Source: Calothrix sp. PCC 6303 | GTDB lineage: Bacteria > Cyanobacteriota > Cyanobacteriia > Cyanobacteriales > Nostocaceae | Length of the DNA stretch: 64,000 bases | Assembly: GCF_000317435.1 (NCBI RefSeq) | Contig: NC_019751.1 | Location: 2,604,001 to 2,668,000 of the forward strand | Direction of reading: 5' to 3' | Shown: positions 7,668-16,735 of the stretch, one piece after another | Layout: each line of letters starts with the position of its first letter | How positions within the stretch are numbered: the first letter of the stretch is position 1 | Program-made: the position numbers and the translations under genes | The notes under the pieces: model-generated | Databases searched by the model: none | What the model saw: only the letters and a program-made list of their open reading frames with translations | Told to the model about the DNA's origin: nothing

Positions 7668-9068
7668 ATGCAGATGAATGGATATAGCGTGATTTCGTTA
7701 GACTACAACTTTGATTATGGTCAATTTCATAAACCAGAACTGCAAGGCAAAGCCAAGAATACACTGGTTGAATTCTTCAGTTTTGTCCGTTCGACCTTTG
7801 ACTCTTTAATAGAAACTGGTCGGATTCTCCAGGATTTATACTATGACTGTTTGGCTTTTTGTCCCAAAGGGAAAAAGGTCTTTGAAGAATGGTTGAAAAG
7901 TGATGATTTTGGTGCATCTCGCTACATAGCTAAAAGCGCGATGGAAATATATCTTTGGTTTAATAAACTAGCACCAAAAGTGCAAAACTTGCTGCGTCAA
8001 AATGTTCAAAACTGGAGCGTTTCTGCACTACGTCAACTAACGAAAGTTAGCACTGATTTGGTGAAAGAATTAGTAGCTGGAGGAAAGAAAACAGCATTAG
8101 AAGTCAAGGAAGAAGGGGAGAAGGACAGGGAAAAAGAGGGAGAAAGTGTTGTGGAAAAATCCTCTCAGTCTTGTTTCAATGAGAAAGAATCAAGTGAAAC
8201 TTCAAATTCCTTCACATCCCCGCTCCTCAAAGCTGAGTTAGCACCAGGAATAAGAATAATCGTCACTGGTGATAATTATGGCTGGAATGGTCATAAAGGA
8301 ATTGTACTTTCCCAAAATGGAGAATCATGGTGGGTGTTATTAGACCATGTGGTTGCTCAGGGTTCAACAACTAAAAGTCTGTACAAATCTAACCAGATTG
8401 AAATTGAAGGTATTGTGGAAAATCCAGATACCAAAGATGTATTTACTGCCGTTCAAGTCGAGAAGAAAATTAAAGAGATCTTAGCACAAAGAGATACAGA
8501 AAAAGAATCTTCATTGGAACAAGAAAGAATTGCAGCACTTAAAGAAATAGAATTACAGTCCGCAGCAGCACTAGAAAAAACAAAACGAGAAAAGGAAGAA
8601 TTAGCCCAGAAATTACTAGATAAAGAACGTGAACTAGAAAAAGTGCGTTCTCTCACCATCAAAAATCAGCAATTAGAGCAAAGAATATCAGACTTGGAAA
8701 ATACTGGTAACAATGGGATTAGCAACATACTTAATTATTCAGAATTAGAAGAAAGAATTGCACCATTAACATCTGAAATCGAACGATTAAATAGCATCAA
8801 CTCATCACAAGAGAAGGAAGTTGCACAACTAAAATCTATTAATAGTAAGCAAAGAGAAAAAATTCAACTATTGTCTCAGAAGGATGTTTATGACAAAGAA
8901 GAAGAAATAATTGCAAAATTCGGAGAACTTGGAGAACAATCTGGTTGGGGTGGTTGGAGTCGTCGCGGATATCGAAATACAAGTGGAATACTACACACGG
9001 GAATAAACGCTATTGCTGCATTTGTTGCGGACTTAAGCAAAGAGCATAATTATCAGACATCATTATGA
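7668..9068 (+). CDS. Coiled-coil protein heading the transfer operon
   Basis: First gene of the operon, 466 aa; ATG 7668 has AAGGAG 7 nt upstream. Residues 1-135 are helical, with SDDFGASRYIAKSAMEIYLWF and NWSVSALRQLTKV, resembling helix-turn-helix-like regions next to KfrA- or ParB-type proteins. A Glu/Lys-rich linker follows, then a small beta domain (about 190-255: GIRIIVTGDNYGWNGHKGIV, an SH3-like or KOW-like pattern), then a long coiled coil (about 265-405). The C-terminus has GWGGWSRRGYRN. No named family is assigned. Its stop overlaps the next start (ATGA), so it belongs to the transfer unit, perhaps as a DNA-bound regulator. Confidence 0.65.
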   Translation: MQMNGYSVISLDYNFDYGQFHKPELQGKAKNTLVEFFSFVRSTFDSLIETGRILQDLYYDCLAFCPKGKKVFEEWLKSDDFGASRYIAKSAMEIYLWFNKLAPKVQNLLRQNVQNWSVSALRQLTKVSTDLVKELVAGGKKTALEVKEEGEKDREKEGESVVEKSSQSCFNEKESSETSNSFTSPLLKAELAPGIRIIVTGDNYGWNGHKGIVLSQNGESWWVLLDHVVAQGSTTKSLYKSNQIEIEGIVENPDTKDVFTAVQVEKKIKEILAQRDTEKESSLEQERIAALKEIELQSAAALEKTKREKEELAQKLLDKERELEKVRSLTIKNQQLEQRISDLENTGNNGISNILNYSELEERIAPLTSEIERLNSINSSQEKEVAQLKSINSKQREKIQLLSQKDVYDKEEEIIAKFGELGEQSGWGGWSRRGYRNTSGILHTGINAIAAFVADLSKEHNYQTSL

Positions 9069-10267
9069 CTGACCGGAAGAGGCAGGGAGAAAAGGAGCAG
9101 GGGGCAGGGGGAACAAGTTCCGTCCCTACGGCTGCCGAGCATCATTCGACTTCTCTTAGAAGTCATAGCCGAGGTATGGCAAGCTCAGGGCATCGCCTTC
9201 TAGGAAGCTTATATGGGGAGGAGTCCGGTCTTCCCCCTTGCTCCCTGCCCCCTGCCCCTTTTCTTCTTGTTGACCCTCAAGACCTACAGTACATCTCCAA
9301 TATCCTCAGCCAAGTATTAGACAATCACCATTATTTAGCTGATATTAAAGATGTACAAGCCGCTTTAAAAGAAGTGAGTTTAGAGCATGGTAGGGAAGTC
9401 CAAATCAACTTAGTATTTGAAGAGAATCAACTGACTGGATTCAACTTCTCTTTGAAAAGTGACCTAAGTAAAACTACTCCTACTATCGCTTTCAAGCAGA
9501 ATCAAATAAATATTGATTCTGAAAAGGGTGATGTTATTCCCTACATACAAACAGTGACAGCTATCGATGTAGCTGCAACAGAATCAAAAGGAAATATAGC
9601 AATTCCTTCTCCATCTCCAAGTGAAATAATCTTGACACCAGGATTACAAGTAGAAGATCAACACATTATTAATCCAGATATTCCTGAAAGTGACGAAACA
9701 ATCGAAACACAATCTTCAGGATTTGGGAAAATAAATCCTAATTTAATTGGTGCTGCACATCAGCTAGTAAATCAACATGAAATTAACGGATTATTACTAA
9801 CTGGATTAACCCTGAAAACAGGTATTTCCCTAACAGAAACTCTCCAACCTGAAGAAAAACCTGATATTCAAACTGCGGGATTAGCAATAATTAAACGCTT
9901 TCAACAAGTCCTGCCGGAAGAATTTATCGCTTTAAAAGCTGGTGATTCTCCTTCTTCTTTTAATTGGAAAGACCCGGAATCCAATAAGCAATATCATTTT
10001 TGTTTTGAAGCAGTTCAAACTAATGCCGAAGGAGATATTTTAATACCTGCTTTATTAAAAGGATTTGAAAAGCTTTCTGGAAATGATGCAATGCAACCTA
10101 TATTTACTGCCACGTTAATTGATGCCAAGTATAACCATTGGAGTATCGAACAGTGTGATTTTAACAAAAACCAGATTCAATCCTTAAATCTTGCTACCAA
10201 ACCTATCTCTCCAGTTCATACTACTGCAATTACAAATACAGTTGGTGATTTTTGTTCTGAAATATAA
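9065..10267 (+). CDS. Hypothetical transfer-operon protein with repeat-derived N-terminus
   Basis: 400 aa, translationally coupled to the preceding gene through ATGA. Residues 3-67 are encoded by a dispersed purine-rich hairpin (9072-9270): Gln/Gly-rich KRQGEKEQGAGG at one end and LPPCSLPPAPFLL at the other. The native N-terminus has therefore been extended by repeat DNA without breaking the frame. From about residue 70 there is ordinary sequence (DPQDLQYISNILSQVLDNHH) with a region near 260-370 (TAGLAIIKRFQQVLPEEFIALKAGD). No family or membrane segment is recognised. Its place before the VirB2- to VirB4-like genes suggests a role in transfer or in its control. Confidence 0.6.
   Translation: MTDRKRQGEKEQGAGGTSSVPTAAEHHSTSLRSHSRGMASSGHRLLGSLYGEESGLPPCSLPPAPFLLVDPQDLQYISNILSQVLDNHHYLADIKDVQAALKEVSLEHGREVQINLVFEENQLTGFNFSLKSDLSKTTPTIAFKQNQINIDSEKGDVIPYIQTVTAIDVAATESKGNIAIPSPSPSEIILTPGLQVEDQHIINPDIPESDETIETQSSGFGKINPNLIGAAHQLVNQHEINGLLLTGLTLKTGISLTETLQPEEKPDIQTAGLAIIKRFQQVLPEEFIALKAGDSPSSFNWKDPESNKQYHFCFEAVQTNAEGDILIPALLKGFEKLSGNDAMQPIFTATLIDAKYNHWSIEQCDFNKNQIQSLNLATKPISPVHTTAITNTVGDFCSEI
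9072..9270. repeat. G-rich/C-rich hairpin repeat inside a coding region
   Basis: GGAGCAGGGGGCAGGGGG on the left (about 9093-9112) is complementary to CCCCCTTGCTCCCTGCCCCCTGCCCC on the right (about 9234-9261). Related purine-rich/pyrimidine-rich blocks recur at 14.9-15.7, 33.0, 41.8, 45.5, 54.6 and 56.4 kb. This copy is read through in frame. Confidence 0.75.
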
Positions 10268-10277
10268 CTAATTAATC

Positions 10278-10916
10278 ATGTCCAAAAAACATCAAAATAC
10301 TCCTAACTACAATATTCAAGCTGATGGTAAAAATCCTTCTCATCAGACAATTGTACCGTTGTTTACAAAATTCATCTGGACAAGAACTGATATCAATGCT
10401 GTCATATCCCTGGGATTTGGCTTGATCTATTTAGCAGTTAGAGAACCGATTTTAAGTGGGATTATTTTCTCATTAGGTTTGTTCTTTCACTGTTTAAATC
10501 AAGTAATTAATCTAATCCCTTACCTTAATTATTTTGTTGGCATTAAAATCCGTTTTTGGCACATAGCAGGACTAATTATCGCCTTAACTGCGACCCTAAC
10601 AACATTTGAAATGCCAGCACAAGCAATATTTTTAAGTGGTTTAGAACAATTTTTAACTGAGATAGCTCAACAAAGCTCCACAGGAGGAACAAGCTCAATT
10701 GATCCGCAAGCAATAACTCTAGTTTTCAACGCCATTCGTGGGGTATTTCTACTATTAGTAGGAGTCGCAGCATTATTTGCCTACAACCAAGCACAGCAAG
10801 GAAACGACTGGAGACCGATTGCAACTCAAGCAGGTTTAGCAATTGGGATTATTCTCACAATTGACGTTATTACCTTTCTCTTCGTTGGTAATGGAACTGG
10901 AACCAGTGGAGGATAG
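10278..10916 (+). CDS. Integral membrane protein, VirB2-like pilin candidate
   Basis: 212 aa. Two hydrophobic spans near 43-75, one near 92-110 ending in FEMPAQA (possible processing site), and two C-terminal spans (about 150-168 and 184-202) separated by the short polar loop YNQAQQGNDWRP. The last two helices with a small loop are the layout of VirB2/TrbC pilins, and the position directly before VirB3- and VirB4-like genes matches. The long N-terminal part is not typical of a pilin, so a different T4SS membrane role remains possible. Confidence 0.6.
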   Translation: MSKKHQNTPNYNIQADGKNPSHQTIVPLFTKFIWTRTDINAVISLGFGLIYLAVREPILSGIIFSLGLFFHCLNQVINLIPYLNYFVGIKIRFWHIAGLIIALTATLTTFEMPAQAIFLSGLEQFLTEIAQQSSTGGTSSIDPQAITLVFNAIRGVFLLLVGVAALFAYNQAQQGNDWRPIATQAGLAIGIILTIDVITFLFVGNGTGTSGG

Positions 10917-10921
10917 AAACA

Positions 10922-11266
10922 TTGTCAGAAAAAGAAATAATTACAGTAAATAGAATATTAGGTAAACAAGCAGGATTAGGTCCCATTCCTGCCAATCAAA
11001 TTCTGCCTTGGTTCGCTATTATTACTATTTCCTATTTTATCTTTGATGGGTTATTAGGGTGGGGAATTCCCAAAGTAGTTGTTATTAGTTTTTGGTTAAT
11101 CCTAAGTTGGTGGTTTGTGACAGGTAAAGACCCTGATAAATACGTGAATCGATTTCGCAAACCCAAAGGTAGAAATTGGATTCTTGGTGGAGCAGTTTAT
11201 ATATCTCCTTTGAGAAAGAAGGCAGGAGGAAGAGGGCAGAAGGCAGAAGGAAATAAAGATAAATAA
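10922..11266 (+). CDS. VirB3-like T4SS membrane protein
   Basis: 114 aa, TTG start at 10922, 5 nt after the previous stop. A short N-terminal cytoplasmic stretch is followed by two adjacent membrane spans (about 28-46 and 50-68) and GKDPDKYVNRFRKP, the usual size and topology of VirB3/TrbD proteins that pair with VirB4. The last 15 or so residues (KKAGGRGQKAEGNKDK) are encoded by the purine-rich repeat GGCAGGAGGAAGAGGGCAGA and are probably an added tail. Encoded just before the VirB4-like ATPase. Confidence 0.65.
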   Translation: MSEKEIITVNRILGKQAGLGPIPANQILPWFAIITISYFIFDGLLGWGIPKVVVISFWLILSWWFVTGKDPDKYVNRFRKPKGRNWILGGAVYISPLRKKAGGRGQKAEGNKDK

Positions 11267-11290
11267 TAATTTGAAACAAAAGAGACGAGT

Positions 11291-14131
11291 ATGAAAGTTC
11301 AAATACCAACTATAAATTCTCTTGACCAAAATAATTCTAAATCCCAATATATACCTTTTGAAAACGAACTAGACCTCTGTTGTATGGTTCGCATCGAAAG
11401 GGAGAACCGCAGTATTGGAGCATTTTTACTGAACCAAGGTGATATCTCCGATGAAAACCAATTTCAAGTAATTTTCGCATTCCAAATTAAAGGTATCCAC
11501 GACCAACTTTACCCCGAAGAAATTACATCAATATCAACTGGAATCTCGGAAGCGATGAAATCCATCCTTCCCGGAGAAAAATGTACATTTCTCTTGGGAA
11601 GATATTCAGATGATTCAATTAGGCAAAAATATCTCAATCAACTTGCCGAAAATTGTTCCCTAAAACTACCAACAATTTTAATTCGTAACGAACAAGCAAG
11701 AGTACAGGAATTAACCAACAAAGGAACAAGGTCAACTTGGCAACAAATAGTATTTTGTACTTGGACTGCGGATGCATTTGGAGAAAATAAAACTGACCCT
11801 TTGTCAAAATTAATTTACCACACTGCTAAAGCCGGACGTTTTGTCTTAGATAACGTTACAGGACGCATATCTCAACGACAAGAACAACTTCTAAATAGCC
11901 TACTATCAAAAGCATACACTGAAGGGTTTATTCAATGGGAGATGCTGTTTAATACCAAAGCTGGATTGGAAATAAAACCACTCAAAGATGTTGAATTATG
12001 GTCATGGTTATGGAATCGATTTAATAGATTTTCTCCTCCTCCAATTCCTCAAATTTTAGTCTCAACAGAAGATAAAGATAATAATATTAAACTAACAGAA
12101 ATTCAAAACTCTCTCAAACATGCCACAACAATTTTAATCACTGGAGAAAGAGGAAGAAGTTCTTGTCCTGAACACCGTCAATGCACAAACCGCATCTACA
12201 TCAAAGATAAAGTCTGCGGTGTTCTCACAATGGCAGAAACCGTACCTGCATGGTTAAATGCGAAAGAACAAATTTCATGGATGTGGAAAGTTCTGAGTGA
12301 TTTGCACGTTCATGACACCGAAGCATGGGTAGAAATATCCCCCGCAAATCGCTACCTTACGGAAGATAATTTACACCGTCAAGCTAAACAAACCAAGGTT
12401 GCAAGGGAAAGAGCTTTTATCAAAGGAAGTGGTAGGGATGTTGGTGCGGAAATTAAGCAAGAGGAAAGTTTTGACGCGCAGAAAAAGTTATACAAAGGTG
12501 CTGTTCCTCTCAACTGTGCGGTAGTATTTTTGGTCTACCGTGAAAATGCAGAAAGCTTAGATCTTGCATGTGATTTACTCTGTAACAGCTTCGGAACAGC
12601 CAAAGTAGTGCGGGAAAAACACATTGCGAACCAAATCTGGTTAGAAACTTTACCCATCACCTGGAGACGAATTTTACACTCCAGTTCAATTCTGAGCGAA
12701 CGTAGATTGGTACTGGAAAGTGAAACTGTGGCTGGAGTTTTACCCCTAACTCTTCCCAAAGAACTCGACTCCAAAGGTGTCGAATTCCTCACTAACCGAG
12801 GTGGAAAACCAGTATATATCGACTTATTTACCCATACTCAGCACGCATTAATTACAGGGAAAACTGGTTCCGGAAAATCAGTATTGTTGTGGCGATTTAT
12901 GCTTGATGCATTGTCACAGGGAATACCAGTGGTAGGGATGGATATTCCCGCAGCAGACGGTGAAAGTTCATTTAAAACAGCGATCGCACTATTGGGAGAC
13001 GCAGGTGCTTATTTCGATTTATCCCGTGCTTCCAATAACTTGATGGAACCTCCAGATTTAAGACGTTTCGACCTAGAAGAGAGAACTTCACGGATGAAAT
13101 CATGGCGTTCGTTTATACGTAATGCTTTAGGAGTCATCGTCATGGGACGGTTGGATGCACCCCATTTAGCACAACGAGTTGATGCTATTTTACTGCGATC
13201 GCTCGACATCTTTTTGAGTGACCCTGATATTATCGAACGGTATAATTTGGCATTCTCCAAAGGTTGGAAATCTCCCGAATGGCAGGATATACCAACTTTG
13301 AAAGACTTTGTTCGCTTCTGTTCAATTGCACGCTTGAATATCTCTAAACCTGAAGCGATTGACCACCAAGCGATTAATCAAATAACCAGTCAGATAGCAG
13401 CATTATTAGTAAGTCCTCTGGGGAATGCGATCGCACAACCAAGTAGTTTCTCTCCCGAACCAATGGTCAAATTTTACGCCTTAACTGGACTAAGTAACGA
13501 CCAAGATTCTTACACGATGGCAGTTGCGGCAAAAGCTGCATGTTTACGGGTCGCTCTTTCCTATCCAAAAAGCCTATTTATCGGTGATGAGCTATCAGTA
13601 TTGTTCCGCAAGGATGGATTCAGTGCAATGGTGGGGGAACTCTGCGCTACCGCACGTAAGGACGGATTGAGTATAGTTTTATCCAGTCAAGACCCAGATA
13701 CGATTTGCCAATCACAAGCAGCAGCAATGATTATGCAGAATATCAGTTACCGAATTACTGGTTGCATTACTTCAAATGCAGTTCCTTCGTTTCAAAAATA
13801 TCTGTCATATCCAGTTGAAATCATCGCTCAAAATGCTTCCGAATCCTTCTTTCCCCGACGTTCTGATTTGTATTCATGTTGGTTAATTGAAAAAGGAGGA
13901 CGCTTTTGGCAAACTCGATTCTACCCAGGAAAAATGTCTTTAGCAGCAGTCGCAACTAGTCAGGAGGAACGCATTACACGTCGAGCAATTTTGTCCCAAT
14001 ACCCGAATAGCACCAAAGGACAATTACAGGGATTAGCTGATTTTACAAGAGTTTTCGTAACTGCCCTCAAAGAAAATAAAAGCTTATCGCATATTACTGA
14101 AGGACTTAAAAATGTACAAAATCAAGAATAA
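11291..14131 (+). CDS. VirB4/TraC-like conjugation ATPase
   Basis: 946 aa, the size of VirB4 ATPases that energise pilus assembly and substrate transfer at the inner membrane. Walker A is G523KTGSGKS530 in HALITGKTGSGKS. Walker B is FIGDE with D766 and E767. LSSQDPDTI downstream fits the conserved glutamine-containing motif of the VirB4/VirD4/FtsK class. The N-terminal half is the family's variable domain. The first codon overlaps no neighbour, but the 3' end overlaps the next gene by 20 nt. It is the most reliable marker of the type IV secretion system here. Confidence 0.88.
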   Translation: MKVQIPTINSLDQNNSKSQYIPFENELDLCCMVRIERENRSIGAFLLNQGDISDENQFQVIFAFQIKGIHDQLYPEEITSISTGISEAMKSILPGEKCTFLLGRYSDDSIRQKYLNQLAENCSLKLPTILIRNEQARVQELTNKGTRSTWQQIVFCTWTADAFGENKTDPLSKLIYHTAKAGRFVLDNVTGRISQRQEQLLNSLLSKAYTEGFIQWEMLFNTKAGLEIKPLKDVELWSWLWNRFNRFSPPPIPQILVSTEDKDNNIKLTEIQNSLKHATTILITGERGRSSCPEHRQCTNRIYIKDKVCGVLTMAETVPAWLNAKEQISWMWKVLSDLHVHDTEAWVEISPANRYLTEDNLHRQAKQTKVARERAFIKGSGRDVGAEIKQEESFDAQKKLYKGAVPLNCAVVFLVYRENAESLDLACDLLCNSFGTAKVVREKHIANQIWLETLPITWRRILHSSSILSERRLVLESETVAGVLPLTLPKELDSKGVEFLTNRGGKPVYIDLFTHTQHALITGKTGSGKSVLLWRFMLDALSQGIPVVGMDIPAADGESSFKTAIALLGDAGAYFDLSRASNNLMEPPDLRRFDLEERTSRMKSWRSFIRNALGVIVMGRLDAPHLAQRVDAILLRSLDIFLSDPDIIERYNLAFSKGWKSPEWQDIPTLKDFVRFCSIARLNISKPEAIDHQAINQITSQIAALLVSPLGNAIAQPSSFSPEPMVKFYALTGLSNDQDSYTMAVAAKAACLRVALSYPKSLFIGDELSVLFRKDGFSAMVGELCATARKDGLSIVLSSQDPDTICQSQAAAMIMQNISYRITGCITSNAVPSFQKYLSYPVEIIAQNASESFFPRRSDLYSCWLIEKGGRFWQTRFYPGKMSLAAVATSQEERITRRAILSQYPNSTKGQLQGLADFTRVFVTALKENKSLSHITEGLKNVQNQE

Positions 14132-14936
14132 AAAATGCTTACTAACATATCAATTCTGTAGAAGAATTAAGAGTATTTCTGTAATTGGAATAACTGTTTT
14201 TGGATTAAGCTTAACTTTTGTCAATTCAGTAATTGCTGCGACCTTAGATACAGCCGAAAGTCGTGATATTTCTCAAACAGCTAGAGAAACATTGAAGAAA
14301 AACTCATCAGATCAAATTCAAGAATTTATTGATGATGTAAGTTCCTTTGTTCGTGGTGATTTTTTTGGTAGTATTACACAGCTTATTCAAAATGCGAGTG
14401 GTTCCGTCGAAATTCCCGATTTAGGTCAAGTTTTCAGCGAAATCATGAAAGGTTCGCTACCAGAAGATGCAGTTACAGCTAACAAATTTGAAAATAATAT
14501 TCCTAATTCCTATGCGATTCGCCAAGATATAGCTAATCAAAGCGAAAGATTAGGAGCAATTGAAGTCGCGCAAATTAAAACTCTTTCTAAAAATGCTCAA
14601 CAACAATCCCTAAATACTCTCGAAGAAAGTGCAAATTCCGAATTAGAATCAAGCCAAATGTCTGATAATTCTCAGAATTCAGATACCTCACAACAAATAC
14701 TTCAAAATATTTCCAAGCAATTAAAAAATAATGCGACAATTGGAAATTTACAACTTCAAGAAGCATCACAAGCACGACAGGATCGAGCTTTAGATCTAAC
14801 TTTGACTGCTCAAGCTGCACAGGAATTAAATGCGGTAAATACTAGAGATAGACAAAGTGCGATCGCAACTGGAAATATTGCAATATCTCAAGGTTCGTTA
14901 CTTGTAATGCCAGGTGGTTCTGTATTTAGTGAGTAG
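14112..14936 (+). CDS. Exported helical protein, VirB5/TrbJ-like candidate
   Basis: 274 aa. A signal peptide with a hydrophobic core (VIGITVFGLSLTFVNSVIAA, residues about 24-43) precedes a periplasmic, Gln/Ser/Asn-rich, strongly helical domain. The end segment (LQEASQARQDRALDLTLTAQAAQELN) has the Gln/Ala-rich helical pattern of VirB5/TrbJ minor pilins. The position between the VirB4- and VirB6-like genes is where VirB5 lies in vir loci. It overlaps virB4 by 20 nt, indicating coupled translation. Assignment rests on position, signal peptide and helical character. Confidence 0.6.
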   Translation: MYKIKNKKCLLTYQFCRRIKSISVIGITVFGLSLTFVNSVIAATLDTAESRDISQTARETLKKNSSDQIQEFIDDVSSFVRGDFFGSITQLIQNASGSVEIPDLGQVFSEIMKGSLPEDAVTANKFENNIPNSYAIRQDIANQSERLGAIEVAQIKTLSKNAQQQSLNTLEESANSELESSQMSDNSQNSDTSQQILQNISKQLKNNATIGNLQLQEASQARQDRALDLTLTAQAAQELNAVNTRDRQSAIATGNIAISQGSLLVMPGGSVFSE

Positions 14937-15668
14937 AGGAGTGGGAGAGTGGGGGAGGGGGAGAGTGGGGGAAAGAGTTATTTAATTTTGTTGGAATTAA
15001 GTACCCAATTATCAGGGTTATTAATTATGGTAACAAGCATCCCAAGAATCGAATTATATTTTCGATATATTTCTCTTCCTGTTTCAACATCCAAATAATT
15101 ACATTGCACAGCAAATTCAATCCATGTTTGAGTTTCCGCTGCCTGAAAAGGAGGGGGAGAGAGGGGGAGCGGGGGAGTAAAGAATACTTTCTCCTAACAA
15201 GAATAAAACCTTTTAAGCTGAAATAATAAAATAAAAAATATTAACAATTATATGCTATTTAAAGTTGCAAATATTCTACTTACAAGCCTTATATTTTTTA
15301 TTCTTTGATACTTTCCCCCGCTCCTCCACTCCCTCACTCCCCCACTCCCTATAATGCTGCTTTATACCTGCGTTTCCGCCATGCTTCCGCAAAATTTGCA
15401 CAAACAGAACGAGAAGAACGACGAATTTGATCTGTTAATGAATACCTTTCTTCTATGGGGAATTTTTTAGATAACTCAAAAATCAGCATTGCTGATTCAA
15501 AAGACATTTTATAAACTTCTAAATCTTGGTGGCTTTTAAATGATTCCCTTGTCATCTTTCGCTTATTTAAACCTGCAACTACTATGAGTATAGTACAAGG
15601 CTATTTTAGCTTTCTTAATTTCTCTTTTCCCCCACTCCCCCACTCTCCCCCTCCCCCACTCCTCTCTC
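14935..15668. repeat. Cassette bounded by G-rich inverted repeats, with a nested inner pair
   Basis: Outer arms: a G-rich block of GGGAGAGTGGGGGAG units (14935-14975) and its pyrimidine-rich complement (about 15626-15668). Inner arms: GGAGGGGGAGAGAGG...GCGGGGGAG (15149-15180) and CCCCCGCTCCTCCACTCC...CCCCACTCCC (15315-15353). Between the outer arms sits the split four-helix-bundle gene; the inner pair encloses the roughly 200 bp that split it. The whole unit lies inside the transfer operon. Confidence 0.75.
14978..15555 (-). pseudogene. Four-helix-bundle (23S rRNA intervening-sequence type) protein, split
   Basis: The N-terminal half (15349-15555) has SHQDLEVYKMSFESAMLIFEL, KFPIEERYSLTDQIRRSSRSV and CANFAEAWRKRRYKAAL, then a stop created at the G-rich block. 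The C-terminal half is found at 14978-15147: AETQTWIEFAVQCNYLD, GREIYRKYNSILGMLVTII, ending NSNKIK-stop. Together they give the usual S23/IVP-type protein of about 120 residues, minus roughly ten residues at the junction. About 200 bp of inverted G-rich repeat separates them. It is antisense to the transfer operon. Confidence 0.85.
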
Positions 15669-16735
15669 AAGTTACACAAGCAGATAACTATTCCGATTCC
15701 AGTGTTGGTGTTGGACTAGTTAGAAGCAGTATTGAACTCAGCAAGCAAACTGTCGAATCTTGGAATAAAGTTTGGGGAGACGTAGTTAATCCATCAGGTG
15801 CATTATGGGCTGGATTATGTAATCTTGGTACTACTCTAGCCGCTTTCAGTATTATTTTTCTGGCGATAAAAATGGCTGCTGATTATCAAGAAAAGCGGTT
15901 TCTTTGGTCAGAATTAGCTGCATCTTTTATTTACCCATTAATTATTGCTCTCTTTCTAGGAAGTAACGGCTATTTACTTTCTCAAACGGTGCTTGTTATG
16001 AGAAATATCGGTCATCAGCAAGTTGTTAGCGTTCTCAATATTCAACTTGCTGATACGACATTTAAAAGCGCTATATCGAACGTGACTTTAACTCAGAATG
16101 TCAAAACCCAAATATCTACAATTTACGCTGAATGTCAGGGTAAAACTGGTAAACCGCTTACAGATTGTTTGCAAGAAAAAAGACCAATTGTAGAACAAAT
16201 TCTGACTGAGGCAGAAAAACAAAATAATGGTCCGTTAGCAGAAGCACGTAAAGCTGCTGCGGAATTAACTGATTTTGTTCAAAACCCTGGTGCTGTTTTT
16301 AGTGCTTCTATCTCGCTGATTTTAATTACCTTCCTTTATGCACTTCAATGGGCTTTTGTCAATATTTTAGAAGCTTCATTAATGATGACTGCTACATTTG
16401 CACCAATCGCTTTAGGGTTGAGTTTATTACCACTTGGTTCAAAACCAATATGGGCTTGGGCTAGTGGTTTTATTTCTTTATTTGGAGTGCAGCTTGGTTA
16501 CAACATTGTTGTGGGTTTAGCTGCCACTGTAATTGTTGCTGCTGGAGCACAAAGTGCTTCTGATTTAGCATTTTTAGCCTTTATTAGTATTTTTGCTCCC
16601 GCATTAGCTTTATTGATTGCAGGAGGAGGAGGAATTGCACTTTATACAGGTATTAATAGTCGAGCCACAGCACTTGTTAATGCAGCTTTTGACGGTGTTA
16701 CTGCTGTTGCTACTGGTTTCGTAGGGAAAGGATAA
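15584..16735 (+). CDS. VirB6/TrbL-like polytopic membrane protein
   Basis: 383 aa. Hydrophobic spans near 78-98 and 108-128, then a soluble segment with two cysteines (AECQGKTGKPLTDCLQ), then a cluster of spans from about 240 to the end (SLILITFLYALQW, MMTATFAPIALGLSLLPLG, IAGGGGIALYTG). This is the topology of the VirB6/TrbL channel. The first 28 residues are not native: ATG 15584 lies in DNA belonging to the inserted cassette, and FPPLPHSPPPPLLSQ is encoded by a C-rich repeat. The original start may have been lost. The stop abuts the next gene. Confidence 0.72.
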   Translation: MSIVQGYFSFLNFSFPPLPHSPPPPLLSQVTQADNYSDSSVGVGLVRSSIELSKQTVESWNKVWGDVVNPSGALWAGLCNLGTTLAAFSIIFLAIKMAADYQEKRFLWSELAASFIYPLIIALFLGSNGYLLSQTVLVMRNIGHQQVVSVLNIQLADTTFKSAISNVTLTQNVKTQISTIYAECQGKTGKPLTDCLQEKRPIVEQILTEAEKQNNGPLAEARKAAAELTDFVQNPGAVFSASISLILITFLYALQWAFVNILEASLMMTATFAPIALGLSLLPLGSKPIWAWASGFISLFGVQLGYNIVVGLAATVIVAAGAQSASDLAFLAFISIFAPALALLIAGGGGIALYTGINSRATALVNAAFDGVTAVATGFVGKG

